From Bacteroidales bacterium (GTDB taxonomy: Bacteria > Bacteroidota > Bacteroidia > Bacteroidales > GWA2-32-17), in the NCBI GenBank assembly GCA_013314715.1, contig JABUFC010000023.1:1-53519 (forward strand): 53,519 nt of DNA, written 5' to 3'. Positions 27,602 through 35,714 of the stretch are shown piece by piece. Under the pieces are notes generated by a model, which saw only the letters and a list, made by a program, of their open reading frames with translations, had not been told where the DNA came from and did not search any database. The stretch's first letter is position 1. Each line of letters opens with the position of its first letter. The position numbers and the translations under genes were made by a program.

Positions 27602-27634
27602 AAAAAAGCCTCCCAAATTTAGGAAGACTTTTTT
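27602..27634 (-). terminator. Terminator after rpsT
   Basis: On the minus strand an A-run, AGTCTTCC, a short loop and GGGAGGCT followed by T6 form a stem of about 13 bp with three G-U pairs. On the plus strand two of these pairs would be mismatched, so it serves rpsT. It lies just before the radC ATG. Confidence 0.75.
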
Positions 27635-27661
27635 AATATATATCAATTTTAACGGAAAAGC

Positions 27662-27916
27662 TTAGGCTAAACTTTGAACGTGCTTTGCAAGTCCTGATTT
27701 TAAGTTAGAAGCTTTATTTTTATGAATAACATGTTTTTTAGCAAGTTTGTCGAGCATAGAAACTACTTTGGGCAATAGTTCTAAGGCTTCTTTTTTGTCT
27801 TTAGTGTTGCGTAATTTTTTTATCGCATTACGGGTTGTTTTTGCATAATAACGATTTTCAATACGACGAGCTTCGCTTTGACGAATACGTTTTTCGGATG
27901 ATTTATGATTTGCCAT
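27662..27916 (-). CDS. rpsT: 30S ribosomal protein S20
   Basis: An 84-aa, very basic, helical protein that binds 16S rRNA in the small subunit. It shows the family N-terminus ([20 protein letters not shown]) and [20 protein letters not shown], and the length is normal. Its ATG is only 20 nt beyond the 3' end of tRNA-Glu on the same strand, with no terminator or separate promoter box between them, so it appears to be co-transcribed with the tRNA. Confidence 0.97.
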   Translation of the reverse strand: MANHKSSEKRIRQSEARRIENRYYAKTTRNAIKKLRNTKDKKEALELLPKVVSMLDKLAKKHVIHKNKASNLKSGLAKHVQSLA

Positions 27917-27936
27917 TTTTGTTTTTTTTTTTGTTG

Positions 27937-28008
27937 CAGCCCGTAGGGGAATCGAACCCCTGTTTCAAGAATGAAAATCTTGCGTCCTAACCCCTAGACG
28001 AACGGGCC
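27937..28008 (-). tRNA. tRNA-Glu (anticodon TTC)
   Basis: A 72-nt cloverleaf on the minus strand: acceptor GGCCCGT paired with ACGGGCT (G1-U72 wobble), anticodon stem CAAGA/TCTTG around loop TTTTCAT giving anticodon TTC, and T arm AGGGG-TTCGATT-CCCCT. No CCA is encoded. A consensus promoter lies at 28036-28066, inside the end of the RicT-like gene. Confidence 0.97.
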
Positions 28009-28035
28009 ATTGTATTAACCCTTAAATTGGGAGTG

Positions 28036-28066
28036 CAAAGGTATAGTTTTTAATTTTTATTTCCAA
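28036..28066 (-). promoter_or_regulatory. Consensus promoter of tRNA-Glu (and probably rpsT)
   Basis: On the minus strand TTG (28064-28066), 20 nt and TACCTTTG (28036-28043) fit the Bacteroidota consensus. The tRNA 5' end is 27 nt beyond the box. The -33 element lies within the 3' end of the upstream gene. Confidence 0.8.
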
Positions 28067-29183
28067 ATTTTTTCTGCTTTTTTTTGCTATTTTTTTTCTT
28101 TTCAAATCTATCTGCACTTTCGTTGTTTAGTTCAGATGTAAAGTCAATCGATGTGGTTTGGGGTGTAATTTCTTTTGTAAAAAAGTTATTGATATCGGGT
28201 TTTATACCTTTATCGTTTTGTGCAATAATGCTTTTTACTTGTTCGAGCGAAAGTGCCAGAAGATCTGACATTGTTTCTTTCGATTTGGAATACCAAAACA
28301 TCGCTCTAAATATGTCAATTTTTTGGCAATATAATTCGCCATCCATTATATAGAGTGTTTCGTAAGTTTCGGGAAAATATTTTCGGGCATCGACATATAC
28401 ATCGAGTTCATAATTTAAGCAACATTTAAGCTTACTGCATTGGCCTGTTAATTTTTGTGGGTTGGGAGTGAGTTCTTGCAAGCGAGCAGCAGTAGTTGGT
28501 ACCGAAACAAAATCGCTCATCCACGTTGAGCAACAAAGTTCTCGACCACACGAGCCAATGCCGCCAATGCGGCCTGCTTCTTGGCGAGCGCCTATTTGCT
28601 TCATTTCAATTTTAACTCTGAATTCGGCAGCAAGTACTTTAATGAGTTCGCGGAAATCGACTCTATCGTCGGCTATATAGTAAAATATAGCTTTCGATTT
28701 ATCGCCTTGGTATTCAACATCACCTATTTTCATGTCGAGGCCTAATGAACGGGCTATTTGTCGAGAGCGAATCATGGTTGAGTGTTCGAGTGATATGGCT
28801 TGATACCACTTTTCTAAGTCAGCAGGCTTAGCTTTGCGGTAAATTTTTTTCTGCACGTTATCGTGAGCTATTTCTTTTACTCGCATTTGTTCGTAAACAA
28901 TTTCGCCTAATGCGTTTACAATACCTATATCGTGCCCAATTTGAGCTTCTACAGCAACAATATCACCTTTTTTTAGCGGTATTTTATTGGCATTATGAAA
29001 AATATCTTTACGGGAGTTTTTAAAACGTATTTCTACAAAATCGGGTATAAATGGCGAAGTCGGAATGTCTTCCAAATAATTATAAACGTCAAGTTTAGCA
29101 CAATTGTGCAGCAATGAGCAGGTGGTTTCTTCGCCATTTTTTTTAAGGATACAACCGCGTGAATAACAAGTATTTGATTCCAT
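28050..29183 (-). CDS. ricT: PSP1-domain protein (RicT/YaaT family)
   Basis: A 377-aa protein with a PSP1 C-terminal domain. It shows FVEIRFKNSRKDIFHNAN, the block DRVDFRELIKVLAAEFRVKI, and the cysteine-rich segment IGGIGSCGRELCCSTWMSDF with a following GQCSKLKCCLNYELDVY. In Firmicutes RicT belongs to an iron-sulphur RicAFT complex that acts on RNA processing and development. The Cys pattern here fits the same cluster-binding role, but no RicA or RicF is nearby. The last 40 residues are low-complexity and Lys-rich (DRFEKKKNSKKKQKKFGNKN). A -7 box (TAACTTTG) lies 25 nt upstream. Confidence 0.88.
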   Translation of the reverse strand: MESNTCYSRGCILKKNGEETTCSLLHNCAKLDVYNYLEDIPTSPFIPDFVEIRFKNSRKDIFHNANKIPLKKGDIVAVEAQIGHDIGIVNALGEIVYEQMRVKEIAHDNVQKKIYRKAKPADLEKWYQAISLEHSTMIRSRQIARSLGLDMKIGDVEYQGDKSKAIFYYIADDRVDFRELIKVLAAEFRVKIEMKQIGARQEAGRIGGIGSCGRELCCSTWMSDFVSVPTTAARLQELTPNPQKLTGQCSKLKCCLNYELDVYVDARKYFPETYETLYIMDGELYCQKIDIFRAMFWYSKSKETMSDLLALSLEQVKSIIAQNDKGIKPDINNFFTKEITPQTTSIDFTSELNNESADRFEKKKNSKKKQKKFGNKN

Positions 29184-29208
29184 TGTGGTGCTTTTGTGTT
29201 TTAACCTA

Positions 29209-29216
29209 CAAAGTTA
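29209..29216 (-). promoter_or_regulatory. -7 element of the RicT-family gene
   Basis: TAACTTTG on the minus strand fits TAnnTTTG, 25 nt before the ATG at 29183. No TTG is found at 19-21 nt. Confidence 0.5.
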
Positions 29217-29293
29217 GATGAAATTTGTGAAATATTTATATAACTTTTGAAAGTATTGATTTATGAAGCTAATAAACAATTTACAATTTAGGC

Positions 29294-30700
29294 TTATTTC
29301 TTTTTACTAGACGTTTTGCTTGTTTTTGTTTTTTTGCGTGTAGTGCTTTTTTTTTTCTTTGCTTGTGTTGTCTTGCGTTTAGTGGTTTTACGTTTAGTAG
29401 TTGGAGTATCGAATTCTTCGGGATAAACAAGCTCTGTACCTGGTTGAACAATGATAGAAGGTTTAAATTTAGATTTTTCTTTTTCAAGAGGTTTAATTAG
29501 TGTTTCGTTTTGTCCTGTAATTTGGTTAATGCGAATTTCAAAGTCACTTATAACATTCATATAATTAATGTATGCTTCATAGGGTGTATCATAATGATTA
29601 AAGTATTTATGTACATCGCCATCGCTAAACCATTTTGTACACATATAATAGAAATGGTCGCTGGTTTGTAAATATAGCCAGTCGTTATATATTTGTGGAT
29701 TTTGGCTTTGTCGAACTTTGGGTAAAAGTTTATAGAGTGCATTAAAGGCGTCGTCTTGGAGTTCATTGCCAAGCCAAGCAGTTAAATCGCGTTCTTCATC
29801 TGCCCACGATATGGGATAGGGGACATGTATGGGAGCTACAGGATCTAATAAATCAAACGCTTCGCTTGGGGTTATGAATTGATAGTTCGAATGAGCAAAA
29901 ACAGCCTTTGGGAGATGTCTCATAAATTCAAATATTCCGGTTTCGGCCCATTGATGTTCGCCAAAAGTTTCATAATCCATAAATAAGTTTACAATTTCCT
30001 GACGACTATCAATTGCATTAAGCCAAGATACGTATTTTTCTGTTGTCAAAGGCCATTCGGTCCATGCTTTATTAGAGAATCTAAAAGCAATGTCGTCGCT
30101 TAGTTGATAGTTTTTTAATAAAAGTTTAAGGCGAGGTTCTAGTGCGTTGCAATACAAATAATTGGGCGACTTCCAGCCCAGTATATGTTTGGCGCCTTCG
30201 GTAAGTTGACCTTTAAAGCCAAGTTCATAAACCATTTGGCCTATTTGGTCGCTATAAATAAGCTCCGTGTTTCTAAACGATGTTGGTTTAACACCGAATA
30301 AACGTTCTACTTTTTCAGAGTGTAAACGAACTTGATTAAAAAATTCTTCTTTATCACGAAGAGCAGATAAGCTATGCGAATATGTTTCACCAAGTATTTC
30401 AACACATCCAGTAGCTACTAAGCGTCTAAAACTTTCGAGTACATCAGGAGCATAACGTTCAAATTGGTCTAAGGCTGTACCGCTAATAGAATATGCTATT
30501 TTAAAACGCGTTCCATATTCTTGAATTAAGTCGTACATAAGCTGATTGGTTGGCAAATAGCATTTTTCTGCTACTTTACGCATAATGCTTTGGTTAGCAA
30601 AATCGTCAAAGTAATAATGGTTATTGCCTATTTCAAAAAAACGATAACGACGTAAGCGAAAAGGTTGGTGTACTTGAAAATAAAAACAAATTGCTCTCAT
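29294..30700 (-). CDS. Glycoside hydrolase family 57 (alpha-amylase/glucanotransferase type)
   Basis: A 468-aa cytosolic enzyme with GH57 motifs in order: FYFQVHQPFRLRRYRFFEIG (motif 1), GCVEILGETYSHSLSALRD (motif 2), TSFRNTELIYSDQIGQMVYE (motif 3, with the putative nucleophile Glu) and LFMDYETFGEHQWAETGIFE (motif 4, with the acid Asp). It likely acts on alpha-1,4-glucan (glycogen). The last 45 residues are a low-complexity Lys/Thr tail (TTKRKTTKRKTTQAKKKKST and similar). It follows the GT4 glycogen-synthase-like and debranching genes on the same strand, 117 nt after the former. Exact bond specificity cannot be read. Confidence 0.9.
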   Translation of the reverse strand: MRAICFYFQVHQPFRLRRYRFFEIGNNHYYFDDFANQSIMRKVAEKCYLPTNQLMYDLIQEYGTRFKIAYSISGTALDQFERYAPDVLESFRRLVATGCVEILGETYSHSLSALRDKEEFFNQVRLHSEKVERLFGVKPTSFRNTELIYSDQIGQMVYELGFKGQLTEGAKHILGWKSPNYLYCNALEPRLKLLLKNYQLSDDIAFRFSNKAWTEWPLTTEKYVSWLNAIDSRQEIVNLFMDYETFGEHQWAETGIFEFMRHLPKAVFAHSNYQFITPSEAFDLLDPVAPIHVPYPISWADEERDLTAWLGNELQDDAFNALYKLLPKVRQSQNPQIYNDWLYLQTSDHFYYMCTKWFSDGDVHKYFNHYDTPYEAYINYMNVISDFEIRINQITGQNETLIKPLEKEKSKFKPSIIVQPGTELVYPEEFDTPTTKRKTTKRKTTQAKKKKSTTRKKTKTSKTSSKKK

Positions 30701-30817
30701 TTTTTATTTATTTTTTTGGTTAATGAAAAAATGTGAAAGTAAAAATTAAACAGATATTTTATCTCCATTATGAATAATAACGAACTATTATGTTTATGCT
30801 TATTTATCATGTGAATT

Positions 30818-32095
30818 TTAATTGATAGAGTTATAAATTTCGATTATTTTTTGGGCACTATTATCCCATTTAAGATTATCTACTTCTTCACGTCCATATT
30901 TACGGAACATTTTTGAAATGCCTTCGTAATGGGTTAATCCATAAATAGCATCGGCAAGGGCATCGACATCCCAGAAGTCAACTTTTAAAGCGTATCGCAA
31001 CACTTCAGATACTCCACTTTGTTTAGAGATGATAACCGGAACGTTGGATCGCATAGCTTCGAGGGGTGATATTCCAAAGGGTTCGCTTACCGAAGGCATG
31101 ACATAAACATCGCTTATGCTAAATAATCGATATACTTCTTCGCCTTTTAAAAAGCCTGCAAATTGAAATTTGTGACCCATTCTATAATATGCAACACGTC
31201 GAACCATTCGATTTAACATATCGCCGCTACCCGCCATTACAAATCGGATATTAGGGTCGCGTTGAAATACTTTATAAGCTGCTTCTACAAAATAATCAGG
31301 ACCTTTTTGAAAGGTAATTCTTCCTAAAAAAGTAACAAGTTTTTCAGGGAATCCTTTATTTTGATTTATTTCGTTGATGTTGACGGGTTCAACGGCGTTA
31401 TGAACTGTAAATACTTTTTCAGCTGGAATACCATATCGTTCTATTACGTATTGACGAGTAAGATTACTTACAGTTATGACTCTGTCGGCTGCTTCCATCC
31501 CTTTTCGCTCAATATCGTAAACATATTGGTTAATGTTTTCACCGCTTCGATCGAATTCGGTGGCGTGTACATGAACTACCAATGGTTTGCCAGATACTTT
31601 TTTAGCTGCCATTCCAGCCGGATATGTGAGCCAATCGTGTGCGTGAATTACATCGTGTGGGTGTTCTTTAGCTAAAACAGATGCAATAAGGGCATATCGA
31701 CTAACTTCGGCATAGAGGCTTTCGCCATATTTTCCCGAAAATTGATATTTTGCTCTAAATACTTTTTCATCAAAATGAGTATTGACGGTAGTTTCTTCGC
31801 CAATGAGTTTTAAAAAATCTTCTGGACCAACATAAGGAATAAGACTACTACCTATTTCATAGTATTTTACATTGTTCCAATATTCTTCGTAGTTGAAGTT
31901 TCGTTCATTAATTTCAACATCGCTAGCGCTTAAAAGATAAGCATGTTTATGATCTTCTCCGCCAAATAAGCGGGGGACAATAAAAATAACATTTATGTTT
32001 TGCTTTGCTAATCCTTTAACAAGTCCGTAACAAGCGGTGCCAAGACCTCCGGTGATATGAGGTGGGAATTCCCATCCAAACATTAGTACTTTCAT
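30818..32095 (-). CDS. GT4 glycosyltransferase, glycogen/alpha-glucan synthase-like
   Basis: A 425-aa GT-B enzyme that opens with MKVLMFGWEFPPHITGGLGT, the glycogen-synthase-like nucleotide-sugar loop. Other signatures are DVIHAHDWLTYPAGMAAKKV, FLGRITFQKGPDYFVEAAYK and the E-x7-E block SVSEPFGISPLEAMRSNVPV. It is shorter than classical GlgA (about 480 aa) and probably extends alpha-1,4-glucan from UDP- or ADP-glucose. It lies 21 nt after the debranching-enzyme gene, so the two share a transcript. This GT4/GH57/debranching trio recurs in Bacteroidota. Neither glgC (ADP-glucose synthesis) nor glgB (branching) is in the window. Confidence 0.9.
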   Translation of the reverse strand: MKVLMFGWEFPPHITGGLGTACYGLVKGLAKQNINVIFIVPRLFGGEDHKHAYLLSASDVEINERNFNYEEYWNNVKYYEIGSSLIPYVGPEDFLKLIGEETTVNTHFDEKVFRAKYQFSGKYGESLYAEVSRYALIASVLAKEHPHDVIHAHDWLTYPAGMAAKKVSGKPLVVHVHATEFDRSGENINQYVYDIERKGMEAADRVITVSNLTRQYVIERYGIPAEKVFTVHNAVEPVNINEINQNKGFPEKLVTFLGRITFQKGPDYFVEAAYKVFQRDPNIRFVMAGSGDMLNRMVRRVAYYRMGHKFQFAGFLKGEEVYRLFSISDVYVMPSVSEPFGISPLEAMRSNVPVIISKQSGVSEVLRYALKVDFWDVDALADAIYGLTHYEGISKMFRKYGREEVDNLKWDNSAQKIIEIYNSIN

Positions 32096-32116
32096 AGCTT
32101 TGGGTTTTGTGTATAT

Positions 32117-34069
32117 TTATTCATCTTTAAATTGGTCAATCATCATTTTAATACGAAGTAGTTCGGCAACGCTCCATGCTTGCGAAACAGCTCCATTAGG
32201 ATTGTGTGGTGGGTCGCCGTCGTATATTTCACTTATAGTGCCAATACCATGTACAACCATTTCTTCTTCAAATCCTTGATATAAGCGTTCAATAAGCGAT
32301 AATGCAGACTTTCCATGTATTCTAAACATTCCTTCAGCAAATGCTCCTAATAACCAAGGCCAGACCGTACCTTGATGGTAAGCTCTATCTCGCTCTGCTT
32401 GGTTTCCGCCATAAAAACCTTTATAGTCGGGATGATTAGGCGATAATGTTCGCAATCCTTTAGGTGTTAATAGTTCACGTTGAACGGTTTCAAGAATATT
32501 GCGTTTTATCTGCGGATCGTCGATAGGACTGTAAGGAAGCGATGTGGCAAACACCTGATTGGGACGAACACTCCAATCTTTGTATTCATAGGTAACTACA
32601 TCGGCTAAATAGCCACGTGTATTATCGTAAAACATTTCGTGGAATGATTGCTTGATTTTATCAGGAATGTCAATCCATTCTAATATGAATTTTCTGTCTT
32701 GAGCTATTTTGGCAAGTGTTAAGCTATACATAATGGCGTTATACCAAAGTGCATTAATCTCAACAGCAAAACCGATTCTTGGAGTTACAGGTTTGCCTTC
32801 AACAATGGCATCCATCCATGTAAGTGCCATACCTGGTTTGCCTTGCCAAAGTAAACCATTTTCGTGCATTTTGATATTAAACTCCGTGCCTTCGCGAAAG
32901 GCAGTTAGTATTTTTTTTATAACTTTACCATATTCTTTCCAGGCACGTTTATAGCAATGTGCAAATTCGCAATATTGTTGTAAGGCCCAAAAAAACCAGA
33001 GTGGGGCATCAACACTGTTGTAACATGCATTGTCGCCAGTTCCTGCATTGGGGAAGAAAGGACCTTTCATTTCGCTAATCATGGTGTTCAAAACATCTCG
33101 AAACACATCTGTTTGTCCTTGCGATAAAGTGAGACCCGGAAGTGCTATAAAGGTATCGCGTCCCCACGAACCAAACCAAGGAAAACCTGCAATAATTTCG
33201 GTGCGTTTTTCTTTATATACAATAAATTGCTGGGCAGCATTGATTAAACAATTTTCGAAATTAGCTCGATTAATTCTGCATTTTATTTCTTTATCGAATT
33301 GACGGTTTAAGGAACGAGTTACCGCAGGTGAAGTGCCTGCTGAAAAAACAATAACTTCACCTTTTCGAATGGGCATTTCGAAATAGCCTGGAACAAATAA
33401 GTCTTCGTGATAGTCGTAACCGCGGTCCCTTTCTTCGATATATTCGATATTGTAATACCAATCGGGGACATGAACATAATCAACTTTTTTGGAAAATTGT
33501 AAATAGAGCGATGGGTAACCGTTGTATAGTTTTATTTTAATACCATTGTCAACTTCATTATATTTACTGTTAACATCTAAATTTGCTTTGCTTAAATTGT
33601 GAATGTTTCTAAACGCTAAAAAAGGTTTAAAACGTATTTTGGTGGGCGAGTGAGCATCGAGCAAAGTATAACGAATGAGTATTCGTTCTTCGGTGGTTAC
33701 TAATATGAGTTCTTTTTTTAGGACAACGCCACCTACTCTGTAAATAAGATTCATGTTGGGCTCTAAGTCAAAATCGCGAATATATTTATGTCCTTTTGGC
33801 TCATATACTCCACCTTGGTAGCGATGAATACCTAAGTTAAAAGAGCTGTTGTGTTGTATAATGGTTTCATCAAGCGAAGAAAGTAATAAGTGTGTTCCAC
33901 CATCTAAGTGTTCTATGGGACATGCTAATAAACCGTGATATTTACGCGTGTTGCAACCTATTAATGTTGTATAAGCGTATGAACCTGCTCTATTAGACCT
34001 AAGAACTTCACGCTTGAGTGAATATTCAAAATTTATGAGTTGAGTTTTGTCAAATTTAATATATCCCAT
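32117..34069 (-). CDS. Glycogen debranching enzyme (amylo-alpha-1,6-glucosidase type)
   Basis: A 650-aa two-part protein. The N-terminal beta-rich domain (about 1-270) begins SLKREVLRSNRAGSYAYTTL and GCNTRKYHGLLACP. The C-terminal (alpha/alpha)6 barrel has the family blocks GFPWFGSWGRDTFIALPGLT, WMDAIVEGKPVTPRIGFAVE and AYHQGTVWPWLLGAFAEGMF; the Asp and Glu in these are catalytic in this family. It hydrolyses alpha-1,6 branch points of glycogen after the chains are trimmed. A -7 box (TAAATTTG, 34090-34097) starts the glucan operon, which runs through the GT4 and perhaps the GH57 gene. Confidence 0.93.
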   Translation of the reverse strand: MGYIKFDKTQLINFEYSLKREVLRSNRAGSYAYTTLIGCNTRKYHGLLACPIEHLDGGTHLLLSSLDETIIQHNSSFNLGIHRYQGGVYEPKGHKYIRDFDLEPNMNLIYRVGGVVLKKELILVTTEERILIRYTLLDAHSPTKIRFKPFLAFRNIHNLSKANLDVNSKYNEVDNGIKIKLYNGYPSLYLQFSKKVDYVHVPDWYYNIEYIEERDRGYDYHEDLFVPGYFEMPIRKGEVIVFSAGTSPAVTRSLNRQFDKEIKCRINRANFENCLINAAQQFIVYKEKRTEIIAGFPWFGSWGRDTFIALPGLTLSQGQTDVFRDVLNTMISEMKGPFFPNAGTGDNACYNSVDAPLWFFWALQQYCEFAHCYKRAWKEYGKVIKKILTAFREGTEFNIKMHENGLLWQGKPGMALTWMDAIVEGKPVTPRIGFAVEINALWYNAIMYSLTLAKIAQDRKFILEWIDIPDKIKQSFHEMFYDNTRGYLADVVTYEYKDWSVRPNQVFATSLPYSPIDDPQIKRNILETVQRELLTPKGLRTLSPNHPDYKGFYGGNQAERDRAYHQGTVWPWLLGAFAEGMFRIHGKSALSLIERLYQGFEEEMVVHGIGTISEIYDGDPPHNPNGAVSQAWSVAELLRIKMMIDQFKDE

Positions 34070-34089
34070 AGCGGTTTTTAAAATTTTTG

Positions 34090-34097
34090 CAAATTTA
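34090..34097 (-). promoter_or_regulatory. -7 element of the glucan operon
   Basis: TAAATTTG on the minus strand fits TAnnTTTG, 20 nt before the debranching-enzyme ATG. A TTC stands 18 nt upstream in place of TTG. It faces away from the plus-strand promoter at 34211-34218. Confidence 0.5.
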
Positions 34098-34210
34098 ATC
34101 TTTTTTTGGAAACATGAAGTTAAATTACCTTAAAAAACAATAAGAAGAAAATGTTTTAAAACAATGAATTTTTAAATATAAAAATATTTTTTGAAATAAT
34201 AAATTATTGT

Positions 34211-34218
34211 TATGTTTG
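34211..34218 (+). promoter_or_regulatory. -7 element of the DUF1571-like gene
   Basis: TATGTTTG fits TAnnTTTG and ends 20 nt before the TTG start at 34239. A TTG lies 17 nt upstream, slightly too close for consensus. It supports the TTG start rather than the internal ATG. Confidence 0.5.
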
Positions 34219-34238
34219 AGTTTTGAAAATATTAATTT

Positions 34239-35081
34239 TTGGTTAGAAAATTTTCTATATTGATTTTAATGCTGTTAGTATTTCATTTGTCGTTTTCTCA
34301 AACGGTAGATGAAATATTAGATAAAACATTTAAAAATATCGAATCTGCTAATACGCTGCGTTTGGTAATAATATCGCGCGAACGTTTTTTTAACAACTAT
34401 AAAACAGATAAAGGGATTTACAAAATTTCGAGAAACCCCATTTTATATTATTATAAACAACTAATACCTAACTCTGGTGCTGAAGTTTTAGTGAATTCTG
34501 AAATATATCCGATGGCTTGGGTTAATGCAAATGAATGGATGATTCCAACTTTAAAGTTAAGTCCCTTTGGTGCACAACTTAGAGATACACGTCACCATAA
34601 TCTTTATCATGCTGGTTTCGATTATTTTAAAAAAATATTATGTGTTTTAAAGGATAAATATTCTATAAATTGGGATAAGATAGTTTCGCTTGATATGAAT
34701 GCAAAATTACAGGAATATGATTGTTACAAGCTCGAAATAATCAATCCTTATTACAAAATAATTAATTTTAAAATTCAACAGCCAACAACACCACAAGAAT
34801 TAGCCCTTAAGTTAAATATTTGCGATTTTAGTATCTTAGAACTAAATCCGTCAATTGAAAACATTTTTAAAAAACTAACACCAGGGCAAGTGATTAAAAT
34901 ACCCAATGATTATGCTCAAAAAATTATAATTTATATTGACAAAAAATTAATGTTGCCACGTAAGATTCAGGTTTATGATACAAAAGGTCTTTGGGAAGAA
35001 TATTTTTTTGAGTCAATTGAGGTAAATTCAAAATTTTGTAAAGAAGAATTTTCTAAAAACTATAAAGAATATGGATTTTAA
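34239..35081 (+). CDS. Exported DUF1571-like protein with an embedded LysM-like segment
   Basis: A 280-aa exported protein. The start is a TTG at 34239, which gives a proper signal peptide (MVRKFSILILMLLVFHLSFS). The first in-frame ATG (34269) would remove the basic n-region. Residues 25-185 follow the DUF1571 pattern, a lipoprotein-carrier-like half-barrel (NTLRLVIISRERFFNNYKTD, then YKLEIINPYYKI). Residues about 190-228 look like a LysM motif inserted in it: ELALKLNICDFSILELNPSI, then KLTPGQVIKIPN. The domain then resumes (IIIYIDKKLMLPRKIQVYD). This suggests peptidoglycan contact for a periplasmic protein. The next gene, a DUF2147 protein, overlaps its end by 11 bp. Confidence 0.78.
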   Translation: MVRKFSILILMLLVFHLSFSQTVDEILDKTFKNIESANTLRLVIISRERFFNNYKTDKGIYKISRNPILYYYKQLIPNSGAEVLVNSEIYPMAWVNANEWMIPTLKLSPFGAQLRDTRHHNLYHAGFDYFKKILCVLKDKYSINWDKIVSLDMNAKLQEYDCYKLEIINPYYKIINFKIQQPTTPQELALKLNICDFSILELNPSIENIFKKLTPGQVIKIPNDYAQKIIIYIDKKLMLPRKIQVYDTKGLWEEYFFESIEVNSKFCKEEFSKNYKEYGF

Positions 35082-35523
35082 AAGTTTTTCATGGATAAGC
35101 AGTATGATGCTTTTATTTTTATTTAAGGTTAACTTTGCTCAAGTTAAATCCGATGATATTTTAGGAAAATGGATGACAGAAAAAAAAGAAGCCGTTGTAC
35201 AAATTTTTAAAACTAATGATAATAAATATGCTGGCAAAATAATATGGTTAGAAAAACCTTTAGAAAATGGTAAGCCCGTTGTTGATAAGAAAAATCCAAA
35301 ACCAGAACTCCGATCAAGACCCATTATGGGTTTAGTATTTGTTGCTGGCTTTGAATTTCAAGATGGAGAATGGGTAAATGGTATTGTTTATGACGCTCAA
35401 ACAGGTAATACTTACAAGGCTAAAATAATGTTAAAAGATAAGAATACGCTCGAATTAAGAGGTTATATTGGTTCGCCTATTTTTGGAAGATCGACCATAT
35501 GGACAAGACGTAATGATAAATAG
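35071..35523 (+). CDS. Exported DUF2147 protein
   Basis: A 150-aa protein with a signal peptide (ISSMMLLFLFKVNFAQ) and a single DUF2147 domain. The signatures are ILGKWMTEKKEAVVQIFKTN, YAGKIIWLEKPLENGKPVVD and the C-terminal LELRGYIGSPIFGRSTIWTR. The domain is a small beta-barrel of unknown biochemical role, found in many exported bacterial proteins. The start overlaps the preceding gene by 11 bp, so the pair is translationally coupled. The 191-bp stretch that follows shows no gene or clear terminator. Confidence 0.88.
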   Translation: MDFKSFSWISSMMLLFLFKVNFAQVKSDDILGKWMTEKKEAVVQIFKTNDNKYAGKIIWLEKPLENGKPVVDKKNPKPELRSRPIMGLVFVAGFEFQDGEWVNGIVYDAQTGNTYKAKIMLKDKNTLELRGYIGSPIFGRSTIWTRRNDK

Positions 35524-35714
35524 TTTAGTCACTTTTGTAGATTAGTAAAAAGTTCAATTTAATAATAAGCCCAATATTAATTTAAACATTGGCATTTTAT
35601 AAATATTGATTGTGCAATTTTTTAGCTTAAAACGATTAGTAAATTTTAAATAATTTCTTTGTCAAAAATTTTTTTTTAAATATTTATTTTGTAATTTGGC
35701 ACAAATAAATTTAT

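Noticed and set aside
29281-29487. Short Lys-rich frame at the end of the GH57 gene
   Set aside because: It is the low-complexity Lys tail of the GH57 protein read in another frame.
34269-35081. ATG start for the DUF1571-like gene
   Set aside because: It removes the positively charged n-region of the signal peptide; the TTG at 34239 fits better with the upstream -7 box.
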